The notes: generated by a model from the letters alone, not told the origin. Shown: positions 1-9,693, numbered from the stretch's first letter. The stretch: 64,000 nucleotides of DNA from Komarekiella atlantica HA4396-MV6 (GCA_019359395.1 JAHHHK010000005.1:1-64000); one strand, 5' to 3'. Numbers and translations are program-made.

Positions 1-73
1 CGAAAAACTTTATGTTATTCCAAGTCAGAACAAATGCTGAGATACTCAATTAAATTGTTACTCCATTATTTGA

Positions 74-577
74 AGTATCAAACTGTACCTGCATAAGTTA
101 ATTCATCCCTTTATTCAGCAACGCCCAAAATTAAAACCTCGGTATTTAGAGTTAGAAATTACTGAAAGCGTTGCTATGCAGAATGTTGCCTTAACCAAAG
201 TTATTTTGAGAAAATTATATAATATGGGTGTCTCTATCTCCATAGATGATTTTGGTACTGGTTATTGTTCTCTAAGTTATCTAAAATATTTTCCTGTCCA
301 TTCCTTAAAAATTGATAGATCTTTTGTATGCGATCTGGCTAATGATCCTAATGATGCTGCCATAACAACTGCGATAGTCGCCTTGGCGCATGGACTGAAC
401 CTTGCAGTTGTTGCCGAAGGAGTAGAAACCGAAGAACAATGCAATTTATTGCGAGTTATTGAATGTGAACTAATGCAAGGTCATCTTTTCAGTCATCCTG
501 TATCAGTTGAGGATGCTACAAAATTAATCAGAAAGTGCAAATATCGCAGAGTTAGTACCTCTTTTTTAGTGGCATAG
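74..577 (+). pseudogene. C-terminal remnant of an EAL-domain (cyclic-di-GMP phosphodiesterase) gene
   Basis: The reading frame encodes the second half of an EAL domain: LELEITES, then DDFGTGYCSLSYL, KIDRSFV and VAEGVETEEQ, all hallmark segments of c-di-GMP phosphodiesterases. The signature EAL motif and the N-terminal half of the domain are missing. In the same frame there are stops at about 38 and 71, and no other frame upstream continues the homology. An internal ATG at 176 could start a 133-residue product, but it would lack catalytic residues. I read it as a decayed, 5'-truncated gene. It could still be an unusual short EAL-like protein, but the homology running upstream of the ATG argues against that. 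Confidence 0.75.
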
Positions 578-674
578 AATTAATTGAAACGCAATTCAGA
601 GTGAGGTAGACCGTAAATTTGCTAATTTTAAAAAAAATCACGGCTGCTAATTATTGGCAGCCTGCTTTATACTG

Positions 675-1238
675 CTATTGCTGCTGTGGTGTTTCTGGCT
701 GTTGTTCGTCAACTTTTTCAGTATTACCTGCTTTCACCCAACCTTCTTGTTCGCTACCTTCCACCCGAATTTTTTGCCAGGTTTTATCCTCGCTTTCTTC
801 CAAAATGATAATTTTTTGATTAAAACCAACTCCACCAATACGTTGGGCTTCTTGATTTGGTTCTGCTCGCAAGCTCAAGCCTTGAGACCAACTTACACGC
901 CCTCTGTACGTTCCTGGTGGCAATGGCTTTGATGATTGTACAGTCTTAGGTGATTCGGTAGGACTAGGAGTAGTTGAGCTAGGAGAGGATTTAATTGCAG
1001 CTCCAGATGTCGAGGTGGGATTGCTTGCTCCCGTCTCTGTTGCTTTGGGAGCTTGGGCTTTCACCGCTGGACTATCATTAGCAAAAATGGGCTTGGCAGG
1101 GGGTATGGCGGTTCGATTAATGAAATAGAGAGCAGTAGCAACGCCGCTACCTATTAATACAGCGATCGCTAAGAAAAACCCAAGGGTAAACTTTAGTAAG
1201 CCAGACAACATAGTTAAAACCTGATCACCAATGGTCAA
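675..1238 (-). CDS. SH3-domain protein with one N-terminal membrane segment
   Basis: The 187-residue protein has a hydrophobic segment at about residues 15-38, then a Pro/Ser/Thr/Ala-rich linker (about 45-105), then a bacterial SH3-like domain at about 110-172 (features such as GLSLRAEP and a Trp/Gly-rich end, EGWVKAG). The C-terminus is Gln/Pro-rich. This predicts an inner-membrane-anchored protein with the SH3 domain outside, perhaps binding peptidoglycan or a protein; the ligand is unknown. It lies 104 bp downstream of the Ycf46-type ATPase on the same strand and may be cotranscribed. The gap holds short repeats of the AGTCA type. Family membership is clear at domain level only. Confidence 0.75.
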   Translation of the reverse strand: MTIGDQVLTMLSGLLKFTLGFFLAIAVLIGSGVATALYFINRTAIPPAKPIFANDSPAVKAQAPKATETGASNPTSTSGAAIKSSPSSTTPSPTESPKTVQSSKPLPPGTYRGRVSWSQGLSLRAEPNQEAQRIGGVGFNQKIIILEESEDKTWQKIRVEGSEQEGWVKAGNTEKVDEQQPETPQQQ

Positions 1239-1342
1239 TAATCAATAGTCAAGAGTCAAACGTCAAGTGTCAAAGGCAGTTTTTTTAGACTATGGACTAT
1301 TGGCTCTGGACTAACCCATTATTGTAGCTGCCACTGAATATG

Positions 1343-2857
1343 TTAGCGTAGCTTGCCGAAAGCATCGCTTAAAGGGCTGTGTTTCGATGCTAGACGTGCT
1401 CTCCCCGCAGCAGCCCATTCTTGGAGTTGCTGAATTTGCTCTACAGCGGTTCGCGCTAAAGGTATTATCTGACTAGCTGCTTCCAAAATATCGTCGGTAG
1501 CAAAATCTCGGTTTTGACTAAAACCAATATGCATTGCTTCAATCAAAGTTTGCTCAATCTCTGCCCCAGAGAAATCAGGCGTTTCATAAGCTAACCTGTC
1601 AATGTCGTAACTTTTCAAGTTATGAGGACGCAATCGGGATAAATGAACATTAAAAATCGCTTTTCTCTCTTCTTGGGTAGGTAAACCTACAAAGAAAATT
1701 TCATCAAATCGTCCTTTACGGAGCATTTCCGGCGGTAGGGCTTGGATATTGTTGGCGGTGGCGACGACAAACACAGGTGAGGTTTTTTCGGCTAGCCAAG
1801 TAATAAAAGTGCCAAAAACGCGGCTGGTTGTGCCGGCATCACCTTTGCTACCAAGTCCAGAAAAGGCTTTATCTATTTCATCAATCCACAAAATGCAGGG
1901 AGCAAGGGCTTCAGCTACTTGGATCATTTGGCGGGTGCGAGATTCTGATTCACCCACCAAACCACCAAATAATCGTCCCACATCCAAACGTAGTAGAGGT
2001 AAATGCCAGTGATGAGCGATCGCTTTTGCTGTTAGAGATTTGCCAGTTCCCTGAATACCCACCAACATTAAACCACGGGGGTGCGGTAATCCGTACTGTC
2101 GCGCTCGTTCAGTAAATGAACCTCCCCGGCGGAGGAGCCAGTCTTTGAGATTATCCAATCCACCAATGTCAGATATTTGCTCAGTGGCGGGGTAAAAGTC
2201 CAGGATTTGGGTTTGGCGGATCGTTTGGCGTTTTTCTTCCAAAACTAAATCTACGTCTTCTGGTTGCAATTCACCGTGGGTAGCGATCGCTCTTGCTAAA
2301 ACCCGGCGAATGCGCTCCATAGAAAGTCCTTGACAAGAGCGCACTAGATCATCTAGCACTTTGGCAGAAAGTAAGGTGTTACCAGTACTTTGTAGCAAGC
2401 GTTCCACCTCCAGTTTAATTTCTGGGGCTGCGGGTAAGGGAAACTCCACAACCGTCAAAACTTCGGTTAAGTCGTCAGGAATAGCGATGCGCGGCGACAG
2501 CAACACGATATTTTTCGGTTGAGATTTGAGAAGTCGGGCGAGGTTGCGGAGTTTGCGAGCGATCGCCACATCATCCAAAAAGCGATGATAATCTCGTAGA
2601 ATTAAAACCGCTGGCGCGGCGGCTGGTAATTTTTCGATGAATTCCAGAGCTTGTAGGGGATTACGCCGCCCAAATCCAGCATCATTGGGGTTTCCCTGAT
2701 AACCATCGACAAAATCCCAAGTGTATACTGGGCGAGCGCCTTGATTAGTTGCTTCTTCCCGAATAGCTGCTTCTACCCGTTCTTCCTCATAGGTAGGAAT
2801 GTAAATCAAGGGGTAGCGGGCACGTAGCAGCAGTTTAAACTCGTCACGGAAGTTCAT
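1343..2857 (-). CDS. ycf46: Ycf46-type AAA ATPase
   Basis: A 504-residue AAA ATPase. The N-terminal half (1-230) begins with [19 protein letters not shown], typical of the Ycf46 family of cyanobacteria and red-algal plastids. The AAA module follows, with Walker A GIQGTGKS near residue 266, Walker [10 protein letters not shown] near 321 and a downstream arginine-containing ARKGRFDE-like segment (LRKGRFDE). The last part carries the usual AAA lid. In Synechocystis the homologue has been linked to regulation of CO2 uptake; that role is family knowledge, not visible here. It sits downstream of the DUF177 gene in the rpmH-to-ycf46 run, separated by 375 bp, so it probably has its own promoter. Confidence 0.92.
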   Translation of the reverse strand: MNFRDEFKLLLRARYPLIYIPTYEEERVEAAIREEATNQGARPVYTWDFVDGYQGNPNDAGFGRRNPLQALEFIEKLPAAAPAVLILRDYHRFLDDVAIARKLRNLARLLKSQPKNIVLLSPRIAIPDDLTEVLTVVEFPLPAAPEIKLEVERLLQSTGNTLLSAKVLDDLVRSCQGLSMERIRRVLARAIATHGELQPEDVDLVLEEKRQTIRQTQILDFYPATEQISDIGGLDNLKDWLLRRGGSFTERARQYGLPHPRGLMLVGIQGTGKSLTAKAIAHHWHLPLLRLDVGRLFGGLVGESESRTRQMIQVAEALAPCILWIDEIDKAFSGLGSKGDAGTTSRVFGTFITWLAEKTSPVFVVATANNIQALPPEMLRKGRFDEIFFVGLPTQEERKAIFNVHLSRLRPHNLKSYDIDRLAYETPDFSGAEIEQTLIEAMHIGFSQNRDFATDDILEAASQIIPLARTAVEQIQQLQEWAAAGRARLASKHSPLSDAFGKLR

Positions 2858-3232
2858 AAGTAGCTGTTAGTTATTTTCTCATTATTCAGGTTTGTATTGT
2901 CTCTAACAACTAAAACCAATAATGAGGTTAATTAGTATCGCTTATTGCTAAAATTTACTCGACAGTAAGGAAAAGTTATCGAATACAGACCAATCACTAG
3001 ACAAAAACTAAGGACTTTTATTTTCATAACTCCTTTGTTATTTTTTCCGCCCAGGATTAGTCTATTTCACAAGCGATCGCCTTTCAAACAAAGTTCTTAT
3101 TTAAGAAAATAAATATAAAGTAAGATTTTACAACTTAATTTGGAGATATTTATGAGGTGCGTTAGATGCTCTAGTCATGTACTAATCGCGCCAAAACGCA
3201 CCAAACGGCACATTGAAGAAGTTTAAAGTTAC
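2858..3232. other. Intergenic region with a possible 24-codon ORF
   Basis: This AT-rich 375-bp gap contains a HIP1-like site and presumably the ycf46 promoter. On the plus strand at 3152-3226 there is a 24-codon frame starting MRCVRCSS, preceded by TTGGAGA seven bases before ATG. The CxxC start resembles a zinc-ribbon beginning, but the frame is very short and opposes the flanking genes. I do not claim it is expressed. Confidence 0.3.
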
Positions 3233-3739
3233 CTACAATCCTGGAAGTTGCTTTTTTAAGGCTTCTAGAGAAGCCCAACGGTTATCAACTGGATTTGCGG
3301 TATCGGTAGTACTGCTAATGATACCTGGACAATTGCGATCGCATAGTTGCCGCTGAGGCATTGCTAGACACATTTGCTCATACAACCATTCGCTGGGATA
3401 AAAATAACCATCAGGTGATATGGTTTCTATCAAATCTTCCATAGCCACTTCCCTCTCTAAAGGCAAGTCTTGGGCTTGATTAGCGGTTTCGTCTAACCAG
3501 ATAACTTCTTTAGTATCAATACTCAAACGTTGATTGTATTGCTGTAAGCAGCGGTTGCAGGTACAAGTAATAATTGCTTCTGCCTGACCAGACACTTCCA
3601 GGTAATTGCCTTGATGCTGCACACGAACGTGACCGCGAACTGGTGTCAACGTTTCCAGACCAGGCAGAAACTCCTTAACCTGAACTTCCTCTGTCCGCTC
3701 CGATGCTCTAGTTAGCTGCGGAATATAAATTGCGTCCAT
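3233..3739 (-). CDS. DUF177 (YceD) family protein
   Basis: The 168-residue protein matches the YceD/DUF177 family: an N-terminal beta-rich half, a CTCNRC motif around residues 57-62 followed by the VIWLDE-type acidic stretch, and a second Cys cluster (CDRNCPG) near residues 131-137. The paired Cys motifs suggest metal binding. In many bacteria the gene lies beside rpmF, and plant homologues are needed for 23S rRNA accumulation, so a role in large-subunit ribosome assembly is likely but inferred. It follows jag by about 107 bp on the same strand, in keeping with the ribosome/RNase P/insertase cluster. Confidence 0.87.
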   Translation of the reverse strand: MDAIYIPQLTRASERTEEVQVKEFLPGLETLTPVRGHVRVQHQGNYLEVSGQAEAIITCTCNRCLQQYNQRLSIDTKEVIWLDETANQAQDLPLEREVAMEDLIETISPDGYFYPSEWLYEQMCLAMPQRQLCDRNCPGIISSTTDTANPVDNRWASLEALKKQLPGL

Positions 3740-3846
3740 AGGACTTGTGAGACATCCTCACGAATATGGTGACTATCAGCAATTATGCTGAGACTAGATC
3801 TTTATTTTATTAGCGACAGGAGATATTTCGCACTTGAGCTAGCTTC

Positions 3847-4371
3847 TCATGATTCAACCGCTACCGCCGGTCGGACGACTAAATGACGATGCGGCTCTTT
3901 ACCGCGACTGAAGGTTTCTAAATCTCCAAAGTCTTTCAAGAAAGTATGGACTTGACGCCGTTCAGCCGAACTTAGGGATTTTATTTCCACTTCTTGACCA
4001 GAAAAGCGTACTTCATCGGCTGCTGCTTCAGCTAATGCCCGAATTTCGGCTTGTCTTTTAACGCGGTAGCCATTCAACTCAATGGTGTAAGAAGCTTGTT
4101 CTTCCTGGGGTTGGCTCAGATTTAGCACCGAATTAGCTAGATACTGTATCGCATCCAGGACAGAACCATCAACACCAATTAAGAGTTGAATTTGTTCTGG
4201 CGTCAAATTAGTTTTATCAATCGTCAACCAGTAATTATCTGGTTCTGAGGAATCACCATCTTGAGATTGGGCAGTTTCTAAATCACCCTGAATCTCAGCA
4301 GATGATATCCCAGTGAGTTCAAGCAGTGATTTTAACCACTGCTGACCTCGCTGCATGGGGTTGTTGCTCAT
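3847..4371 (-). CDS. jag: Jag family KH-R3H RNA-binding protein
   Basis: The 174-residue product has a KH-like domain (about 45-100) with [15 protein letters not shown], and a C-terminal R3H domain (about 110-170) with [12 protein letters not shown] and RHLVV. This is the Jag/KhpB (SpoIIIJ-associated) family that binds single-stranded RNA. The N-terminal Jag-N domain found in Firmicutes is absent, as is usual in cyanobacteria. The ATG overlaps the yidC stop by four bases, so translation is likely coupled to yidC. Membrane insertion and RNA binding are neighbours in many genomes; the exact function remains poorly defined. Confidence 0.9.
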   Translation of the reverse strand: MSNNPMQRGQQWLKSLLELTGISSAEIQGDLETAQSQDGDSSEPDNYWLTIDKTNLTPEQIQLLIGVDGSVLDAIQYLANSVLNLSQPQEEQASYTIELNGYRVKRQAEIRALAEAAADEVRFSGQEVEIKSLSSAERRQVHTFLKDFGDLETFSRGKEPHRHLVVRPAVAVES

Positions 4372-5519
4372 GATCCCCCTGTAGCTTTTTTCTTAGAACT
4401 TTTTGGCTCAAACGGCAATGCCTTCTGTTCTGTGACTGCTGCTTCCTTCTCTTGGGTTGCGACAATTTTTTGTAGTTCTTCTGGTAAGGGTTCGCGGGAG
4501 AGAATATAGGTTTGCAGTGTTTGGAAAATATTACCAATCACCATATACATCAGCACCCCAGCCGGTAGGGGGAAAAACAAAAACATCCCAGAAAAGATAA
4601 CTGGGGTGATTTTGTTCACTGTGTCCTGCTGCGGATTGCCACCACTGGAATTTTGCCCGGAAAGCAATTGGCTAACGTAAAGGCTGATTCCAAAAAAGAC
4701 GATCATTGCAACAATGTCCCAGTGAATTGTGCCATCTGGATCAGTTGCGCCAACCCTGCCTAAGGCATCAATGAACAGAAAGCCTTTTTCTGCTGCTAGT
4801 CCAGGAATTGTTCCTTGAATGGTAACTTCTCCCGGTTGCAAGGCTTCTACATTGCCTTGGGCATCAATTTTTACCCTATCTTCCCCTTTGGTGACTTTCC
4901 ACTCAGGAATCAGCTTATTTTCTGGGTGTTCTGCTAAGAGCACCTGAAATGGTTTGCCCTCAACGGTCTGATACTGTATCTTAGTTTGTTCTCCCACCGC
5001 TAGCTTGTTTCCGCTAGGAAGGATTGCAGCTACTTTAACGTGTTCCCCATCCGCAATGTAAATATTTTGAGGAGGTGTGGCAAAGGCTTGCGGTTGAATT
5101 TGTTCTATTTGTTCTGCGGGAAAGATTTGCAGGTTAACGCTGTAGTTTGCACTTGCAAAAGGCGAACCTCGCAAAGTTGCAAATAGCGCTAACAAAACTG
5201 GCATTTGCACTAGTAATGGAAAACAGCCTGCTAAGGGGTTGCCAAATTCTTTTTGGACATTAACCATTTCCTCTTGCTGCTTTTGCGGATCATCCTTATA
5301 GCGCTCTTTGATTTCTGCCATCCGCTTTTGCATTAGAGGTTGTACAATTCGCATTTTCCGCATGTTGCGAATTGAGCCAGCACTCAGGGGATAGAGCGCA
5401 AAGCGGACTATCAGTGTCAAAGCAACGATCGCCAATCCATAGCTAGGTACAATGCCATAGAAAAAATCTATGATTGGCAACATTACGTTGTTCGAGAGAA
5501 ACCCGATACCAAAATCCAT
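4368..5519 (-). CDS. yidC: YidC/Oxa1-type membrane protein insertase
   Basis: A 383-residue YidC/Oxa1/Alb3 protein that inserts proteins into the plasma and thylakoid membranes. The N-terminus holds a hydrophobic segment and the conserved hydrophilic-groove region (IVRFALYPL), followed by the cytoplasmic hairpin [17 protein letters not shown], then [15 protein letters not shown]. Residues about 130-250 form an inserted periplasmic/lumenal beta-rich domain typical of cyanobacterial members. Two or three further membrane segments follow ([25 protein letters not shown]), and the tail is Lys-rich and basic. It is translationally coupled to jag. The PH-domain gene ends 266 bp upstream. Confidence 0.95.
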   Translation of the reverse strand: MDFGIGFLSNNVMLPIIDFFYGIVPSYGLAIVALTLIVRFALYPLSAGSIRNMRKMRIVQPLMQKRMAEIKERYKDDPQKQQEEMVNVQKEFGNPLAGCFPLLVQMPVLLALFATLRGSPFASANYSVNLQIFPAEQIEQIQPQAFATPPQNIYIADGEHVKVAAILPSGNKLAVGEQTKIQYQTVEGKPFQVLLAEHPENKLIPEWKVTKGEDRVKIDAQGNVEALQPGEVTIQGTIPGLAAEKGFLFIDALGRVGATDPDGTIHWDIVAMIVFFGISLYVSQLLSGQNSSGGNPQQDTVNKITPVIFSGMFLFFPLPAGVLMYMVIGNIFQTLQTYILSREPLPEELQKIVATQEKEAAVTEQKALPFEPKSSKKKATGGS

Positions 5520-5668
5520 TATTCTGAATTCAACCTGAGGTACTGTAAACTGACTGAATCTAATTTATCTAAATCGTAGTTTGTCGGCGACTATCTTTCG
5601 CTACGGATAGCCGCACATTAGGAGTACTGAAGCGCGGATAGCTATGGTTTAGCCCGTGCTGAGTAGAA

Positions 5669-5684
5669 ACGCGATTAATCGCGT
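5669..5684. repeat. 16-bp perfect palindrome in the PH-domain/yidC gap
   Basis: ACGCGATTAATCGCGT is a perfect palindrome lying in a GC-richer stretch between the PH-domain gene and yidC. It belongs to the type of short repeated palindromes scattered through filamentous cyanobacterial genomes. It could form a hairpin in the leader of yidC mRNA, but no U-tract follows, so a terminator is not supported. Confidence 0.6.
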
Positions 5685-5785
5685 CTGTACAGGAGAGACG
5701 TCAAGAGTCATTAGTCAATTGTAATTTTTCTTCCCCTGCTCACCCTGCCCCCTTCTCCCTGCTTCCCTTGCCTCCTCTGCTCCCA

Positions 5786-6178
5786 TCATTTGTTGGCAGT
5801 AGCACTATATTGGGGATTTTTAGCAGCTACTTTTTCGTTGATGTAGTCATAGACTTCGCGAAACTTGGGAACAGCCCGCAATTCTAGACGACTACCATTT
5901 CTGAGGGTTAGCACCATATCGCCCCAAAAGCCAATACCACGAGGGACTTTGACGATTTTGACAATTTCTGAATAGATGACGTCGGTGCGATCGCGTCCCC
6001 TCCAACCTCCCGTCACAGTAATCCGGCGATCTGTGATCCGGAAACGCAGCCACAATGCCCTGACAATGGCTCCGACTGTCAATGGTATCCCAACTACAGT
6101 TAGCCCAATCAGCAGGTTGAGAATTAAATCCCCAATATGAGGGCCACCCTCATAATAAATATCTTCACGAATGCCCAT
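5786..6178 (-). CDS. PH-domain membrane protein (bPH2-like)
   Basis: The 130-residue protein has a hydrophobic segment (about 15-42: GDLILNLLIGLTVVGIPLTV) followed by a bacterial PH-like domain with RITDRRITVTGGWRGRDRT and the VPRGIGFWGD segment. It overlaps the end of rnpA by 14 bp and precedes yidC, a placement conserved in cyanobacteria. The role is unknown; association with membrane protein biogenesis is suggested by the neighbours only. The start was chosen as the ATG that overlaps rnpA. Confidence 0.82.
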   Translation of the reverse strand: MGIREDIYYEGGPHIGDLILNLLIGLTVVGIPLTVGAIVRALWLRFRITDRRITVTGGWRGRDRTDVIYSEIVKIVKVPRGIGFWGDMVLTLRNGSRLELRAVPKFREVYDYINEKVAAKNPQYSATANK

Positions 6179-6587
6179 CGAACACCTCGGCTTGTGCCAA
6201 CAACTGCTCTAATTCTTGCAGAAATTGTGGGCTTACGCACTTAGATTCTGCTGCTGTGGGTTTCACAACGACCACTAGCCGCCATCCTGGTGATAATTTC
6301 GGTAGTAAATTATGCAAAGCAGCGGTAATTTGCCGTTTGATTCGGTTGCGAACTACTGCCCTCTTACTAACTTTTGTACTAATCGAAATGCCAATTCGCG
6401 TGCTAGCAAGATGTGCTGAGTCTGTTACTTGTGTATTGTTAATGGCAGTATCCAAAGAAGGTTGTTTTGCATATAGAGGCTTTAAAGCTCTCAGTGTTAA
6501 GTAAAAGCCATGACGCCGAGTTCCTTCCCGGAAAACTGCCTGGAAATCTTTTCGAGATTTTAACCGATTTGCTTTGGGCAAAGCCAC
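6165..6587 (-). CDS. rnpA: Ribonuclease P protein component
   Basis: A 140-residue RnpA, the protein subunit that helps RNase P RNA cleave pre-tRNA leaders. It starts with the typical LPKANRLKSRKDFQAVF and contains the basic RNR motif region (SKRAVVRNRIKRQITAAL). A long loop (about residues 37-62, Asn/Thr/Ser-rich) sits between beta strands, making it longer than the usual 110-120 residues. The start codon is GTG, immediately after the rpmH stop (25 bp). The order rpmH-rnpA is nearly universal in bacteria, which supports the call strongly. Confidence 0.95.
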   Translation of the reverse strand: MALPKANRLKSRKDFQAVFREGTRRHGFYLTLRALKPLYAKQPSLDTAINNTQVTDSAHLASTRIGISISTKVSKRAVVRNRIKRQITAALHNLLPKLSPGWRLVVVVKPTAAESKCVSPQFLQELEQLLAQAEVFDGHS

Positions 6588-6612
6588 AGTTGTTCTTTTG
6601 GCTGCAAGTGCC

Positions 6613-6747
6613 CTAAACGCTCAGACGATGACGACCCTTCTTTCTTCTAGCGCTAATCACGTTTCTTCCGTCTGGTGTCCGCATTCTAGCGCGAAAACCA
6701 GAAGTTCTTTTTCTCTTACGGCAAGTGCCGCCTAAGGTTCTTTGCAT
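6613..6747 (-). CDS. rpmH: 50S ribosomal protein L34
   Basis: This 44-codon gene is too short for a usual ORF cutoff. It reads [20 protein letters not shown] and continues with the family signature [20 protein letters not shown], ending in RLSV. L34 is a small basic protein of the large ribosomal subunit. AGGAG lies eight bases before the ATG. rnpA begins 25 bp downstream on the same strand, the standard arrangement. This is the first gene of the minus-strand cluster that runs on through yidC and jag. Confidence 0.97.
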   Translation of the reverse strand: MQRTLGGTCRKRKRTSGFRARMRTPDGRNVISARRKKGRHRLSV

Positions 6748-6886
6748 ACTGTTCTCCTGTTAGGTGATTTTTATAAAAAGCCACAATCTCTTATTGTATC
6801 ACTCTAACTGCAAGAATATAGATTATGTCAAATAAGTCAAGAGTCAAAGGTCAAATACTTCATAACCCTTGACCTTGACCTTTAAC

Positions 6887-7399
6887 TTAACTGATGCTCA
6901 AAATCCAGGTTCCTAAGTAACGCAGAAGTGGCACATCGCCAGGCGAGAGAATCTGGCAGTTAAAATAGTAAACTCCCCCAAAAGCTGGGTTTCGCACGTT
7001 AGATAAAACTAACTCAACCTTGCTACCTGCTGGCACTGGCTCTTGGGGATAAATGTTAATTAGTTTACCTTCTTTGTCCCACTTAACTTCTGAGAGCGGA
7101 ACTTTTTTGCCTTTGACGCGTACCTCAATTTTTTTGGGATCAAAATTTCCTTTGTAATACTCAGGGTAGGTAATGGCAAATTGAGCCACTGCCAACTTCA
7201 TCTTTTGTTCTGGAATTCTTAGTATGTAACGATCTGTGCTATTGGTTTGCCCACCAAAATCTAATCGGAACGGTAGCTGATTTTCGCTTTTGATGCCGCT
7301 AAACAGCGTAAATCCAGGTAAGCTTTGCGCCCAGGTGATTACGGGAAATCCAGTCAGTAAACAGCTAGTCACAGCTAAAGTTGAAAGTAAACGTCGCAT
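6887..7399 (-). CDS. Secreted DUF2808 protein
   Basis: The 170-residue protein starts with a signal peptide (about residues 1-24, ending TWAQ) and continues as a beta-rich domain containing FDPKKIEVRVKG and PVPAGSKVEL, characteristic of cyanobacterial DUF2808 proteins. It is predicted to be exported to the periplasm. Function is unknown. It stands 139 bp upstream of rpmH on the same strand; whether it is transcribed with it is not clear. Confidence 0.8.
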   Translation of the reverse strand: MRRLLSTLAVTSCLLTGFPVITWAQSLPGFTLFSGIKSENQLPFRLDFGGQTNSTDRYILRIPEQKMKLAVAQFAITYPEYYKGNFDPKKIEVRVKGKKVPLSEVKWDKEGKLINIYPQEPVPAGSKVELVLSNVRNPAFGGVYYFNCQILSPGDVPLLRYLGTWILSIS

Positions 7400-8177
7400 T
7401 ATTAGGCTCCTCTACCAAAATCTAAATCTGTTATCTAAAATAATTGTGTTAGTATTCGTAACTAAACTTTACTACTGACTTCCTGACAATGGACGCTCAA
7501 TGACAATAAAAAGTGCCACCTTTGTTAGAGGCTTGAAGGCAGCAAAATTACTTAGTTATTTATTTTACTTAAGTAACGCTTGCCGCGTTGTCCTTGCGGA
7601 ATACTGATTGTATTAGTAGCTTGGTCAAATTTGAACTAGATAAAAACACCGTTGGGATTCGATTGTGTTTCTGAATATGTATAAGTGTATCTAAATTTAA
7701 GATTTTTGTGATAAAACTTGATCCATGCCATTAGCGATCGCCAGTTAAATTGGGATAAATTGATTAAAATAAGCTTTGAATCGAAAGTAATAATCATTAA
7801 AATTTTGTTTGGGAATTATCAAGCTTAAAAAATTTGATGAATATTGCACTATATCAACAAAGGAATACCAAAATTTTTCAATCCCTAAAATAAGCTGAAG
7901 ACAAAGATGCAAAATTTGGGAATCACTTAGGATGTGCAATATATAATCCTGCTTGCAACTATTTGAAACTGTGACATATGCAAGCGGCAAGCAGAAAGTT
8001 CCAGCAGGGGAAACCTTCAATCGGAACTTTACAAGAAAGTAAGGCTTTGCCTGAAGTGCTAAGAGTGGGAGAGGAAAGGTTCGATAGTTCCCGCCTAGGC
8101 ACTATGGAAAGTGTGGGACGTCCTTCATTTGGACAATCGCTTACTTGGCAATTAGGTATTTATCTCCAGGAGATTTC
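7400..8177. other. 778-bp non-coding region upstream of pntA
   Basis: The left part (7400-7970) is AT-rich and without a convincing gene; it must hold the divergent promoters of the DUF2808 gene and of the transhydrogenase operon. Open frames at 7745-8020 (minus) and 7978-8181 (plus) show no recognisable protein features. The right part, from about 7990, is clearly GC-richer and rich in potential pairing and is listed separately. Confidence 0.5.
7995..8135 (+). promoter_or_regulatory. Candidate structured leader RNA of the pnt operon
   Basis: Immediately before pntA there is a GC-rich block with several complementary arms. AAAGTTCC (7995-8002) pairs with GGAACTTT (8023-8030); a GTGGGA arm can pair with the TTCCCGC arm at about 8085-8095; CACT and AGTG flank an ATGGAA loop at about 8100-8115. 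No riboswitch class that I know fits. It could be a regulatory leader, a small RNA, or a degenerate repeat. The evidence is only composition and hand-seen pairing. Confidence 0.3.
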
Positions 8178-9344
8178 ATGAGAATAGCAGTTGCTAAAGA
8201 AATTGAAGTTTGTGAACGTCGTGTAGCATTGATTCCTGACACCATTGCCCGATTGGTAAAACAAGGTTTGGAAGTATGGGTTGAGACAGGTGCAGGAGAG
8301 CGAGCATTTTTTAGTGATGCTGCCTATGAAGCAGCAGGAGCCAAAATTATTGGTGATTCTGTCACATTATGGGGCGAAGCAGATATTTTGCTGAAAGTTA
8401 GCCCCCCGCAAGAGCGAGAAGATGGACGCTCAGAAATTGATTTGCTCAAAGAAGGATCTGTTTTAGTCAGCTTCCTCAATCCTTTGGGAAATCCAGTGGT
8501 GGCGCAGCAACTAGCAAATCGCCGAGTCACAGCCTTGAGTATGGAAATGATTCCCCGCACTACCAGGGCGCAAAGTATGGATGCTTTGTCCTCGCAAGCT
8601 TCATTGGCAGGCTACAAAGCAGTATTGATTGCCGCTGCGGCATTACCGAAATATTTCCCAATGTTAACTACAGCCGCAGGGACGATCGCCCCAGCCAAAG
8701 TATTTATTATGGGTGCTGGTGTGGCAGGATTGCAAGCGATCGCCACCGCTAGACGCTTGGGAGCAGTAGTAGAAGCCTTTGATATCCGTCCCGCCGTCAA
8801 AGAAGAAGTACAAAGCTTAGGGGCTAAATTTGTTGAAGTCAAATTAGAAGAAGAAACCGTCGCAGCTGGCGGCTACGCTAAAGAAATTTCTGAAGCTAGT
8901 AAACAACGCACTCAAGAAGTTGTCACCGAACACATCAAAAACTCTGACGTCGTAATTACCACCGCCCAAGTACCTGGTAGACAAGCACCAAGGCTCGTTA
9001 CAGAAGAAATGGTGGCACAAATGAAACCAGGTTCCGTAATTGTGGATTTGGCTGCCGAACAAGGTGGTAACTGCGCCTGCACCGAACCCGGCAAAGATAT
9101 TGTGTGGAATGGCATAACAATTATTGGCCCCATCAATCTCCCATCATCGATGCCAATCCACGCTAGCCAACTGTATGCCAAAAACGTAACATCGTTGATC
9201 CAACTGCTGATCAAAGACAAAGCTTTGCAGGTGGACTTTAGTGACGACATCGTTGATGCGGCTTGCGTTACCCATGCTGGTGAAATTCGCAATCAACGAG
9301 TGCGGGATGCGCTACAAGCTTTGAGCAGTGTAGGCGCAGGTTAG
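8178..9344 (+). CDS. pntA: NAD(P) transhydrogenase alpha subunit, part 1 (soluble NAD-binding domain)
   Basis: The 388-residue protein is the NAD(H)-binding domain I of proton-translocating transhydrogenase. It opens MRIAVAKEIEVCERRVALIP, has the RTTRAQSMDALSSQA segment and a Rossmann glycine motif GAGVAGLQAI. The ATG at 8178 is chosen because AGGAG lies six bases upstream; a GTG/ATG 33 bp earlier is in frame but lacks such a site. In cyanobacteria alpha is split, as here, into a soluble part and a membrane part. The complex couples hydride transfer between NADH and NADP+ to proton movement across the membrane. First gene of a three-gene operon. Confidence 0.96.
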   Translation: MRIAVAKEIEVCERRVALIPDTIARLVKQGLEVWVETGAGERAFFSDAAYEAAGAKIIGDSVTLWGEADILLKVSPPQEREDGRSEIDLLKEGSVLVSFLNPLGNPVVAQQLANRRVTALSMEMIPRTTRAQSMDALSSQASLAGYKAVLIAAAALPKYFPMLTTAAGTIAPAKVFIMGAGVAGLQAIATARRLGAVVEAFDIRPAVKEEVQSLGAKFVEVKLEEETVAAGGYAKEISEASKQRTQEVVTEHIKNSDVVITTAQVPGRQAPRLVTEEMVAQMKPGSVIVDLAAEQGGNCACTEPGKDIVWNGITIIGPINLPSSMPIHASQLYAKNVTSLIQLLIKDKALQVDFSDDIVDAACVTHAGEIRNQRVRDALQALSSVGAG

Positions 9345-9399
9345 TAGGGAACATGTTGTGCCCCTACAAGCCGAATTAATAATTAGGAGTTTTTTAAGC

Positions 9400-9693
9400 A
9401 TGACAGAAGCATTACTTGCTGCTTTGTTTGTATTTGTTTTGGCATCTTTTATTGGCTTTGAAGTCATCAACAAAATACCACCGACTCTGCACACGCCTTT
9501 AATGTCAGGCTCAAACGCGATTTCTGGGATTGCGGTACTTGGGGCAATAGTAGCTGCGGGTGCAAGAGAGACGAATGTGTCAGTAATTCTTGGTTTGATT
9601 GCTGTGGTATTGGCGACAATCAACGTCGTCGGCGGTTTCTTAGTCACAGATAGAATGCTGCAAATGTTCAAGAAAAAGGAGATTAAGGCGTGA
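9400..9693 (+). CDS. pntA2: NAD(P) transhydrogenase alpha subunit, part 2 (membrane)
   Basis: The 97-residue membrane subunit carries about three hydrophobic helices (LLAALFVFVLASFIGFEVI; AISGIAVLGAIVAAG; VILGLIAVVLATINVVGGF) and the conserved HTPLMSGSNAISG segment. It is the membrane-spanning part of the split alpha subunit and forms part of the proton channel with PntB. The ATG at 9400 follows TTAGGAG nine bases upstream; an earlier in-frame GTG at 9358 is less likely. Its stop overlaps the pntB GTG start by four bases, so translation is probably coupled. Confidence 0.95.
   Translation: MTEALLAALFVFVLASFIGFEVINKIPPTLHTPLMSGSNAISGIAVLGAIVAAGARETNVSVILGLIAVVLATINVVGGFLVTDRMLQMFKKKEIKA

Noticed and set aside
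7745-8020. 91-codon minus-strand ORF upstream of pntA
   Set aside because: No ribosome-binding site, no family resemblance, and it crosses the compositional boundary of the region.
8145-8177. Earlier start for pntA
   Set aside because: The ATG at 8178 has AGGAG at the right distance and fits the family N-terminus.
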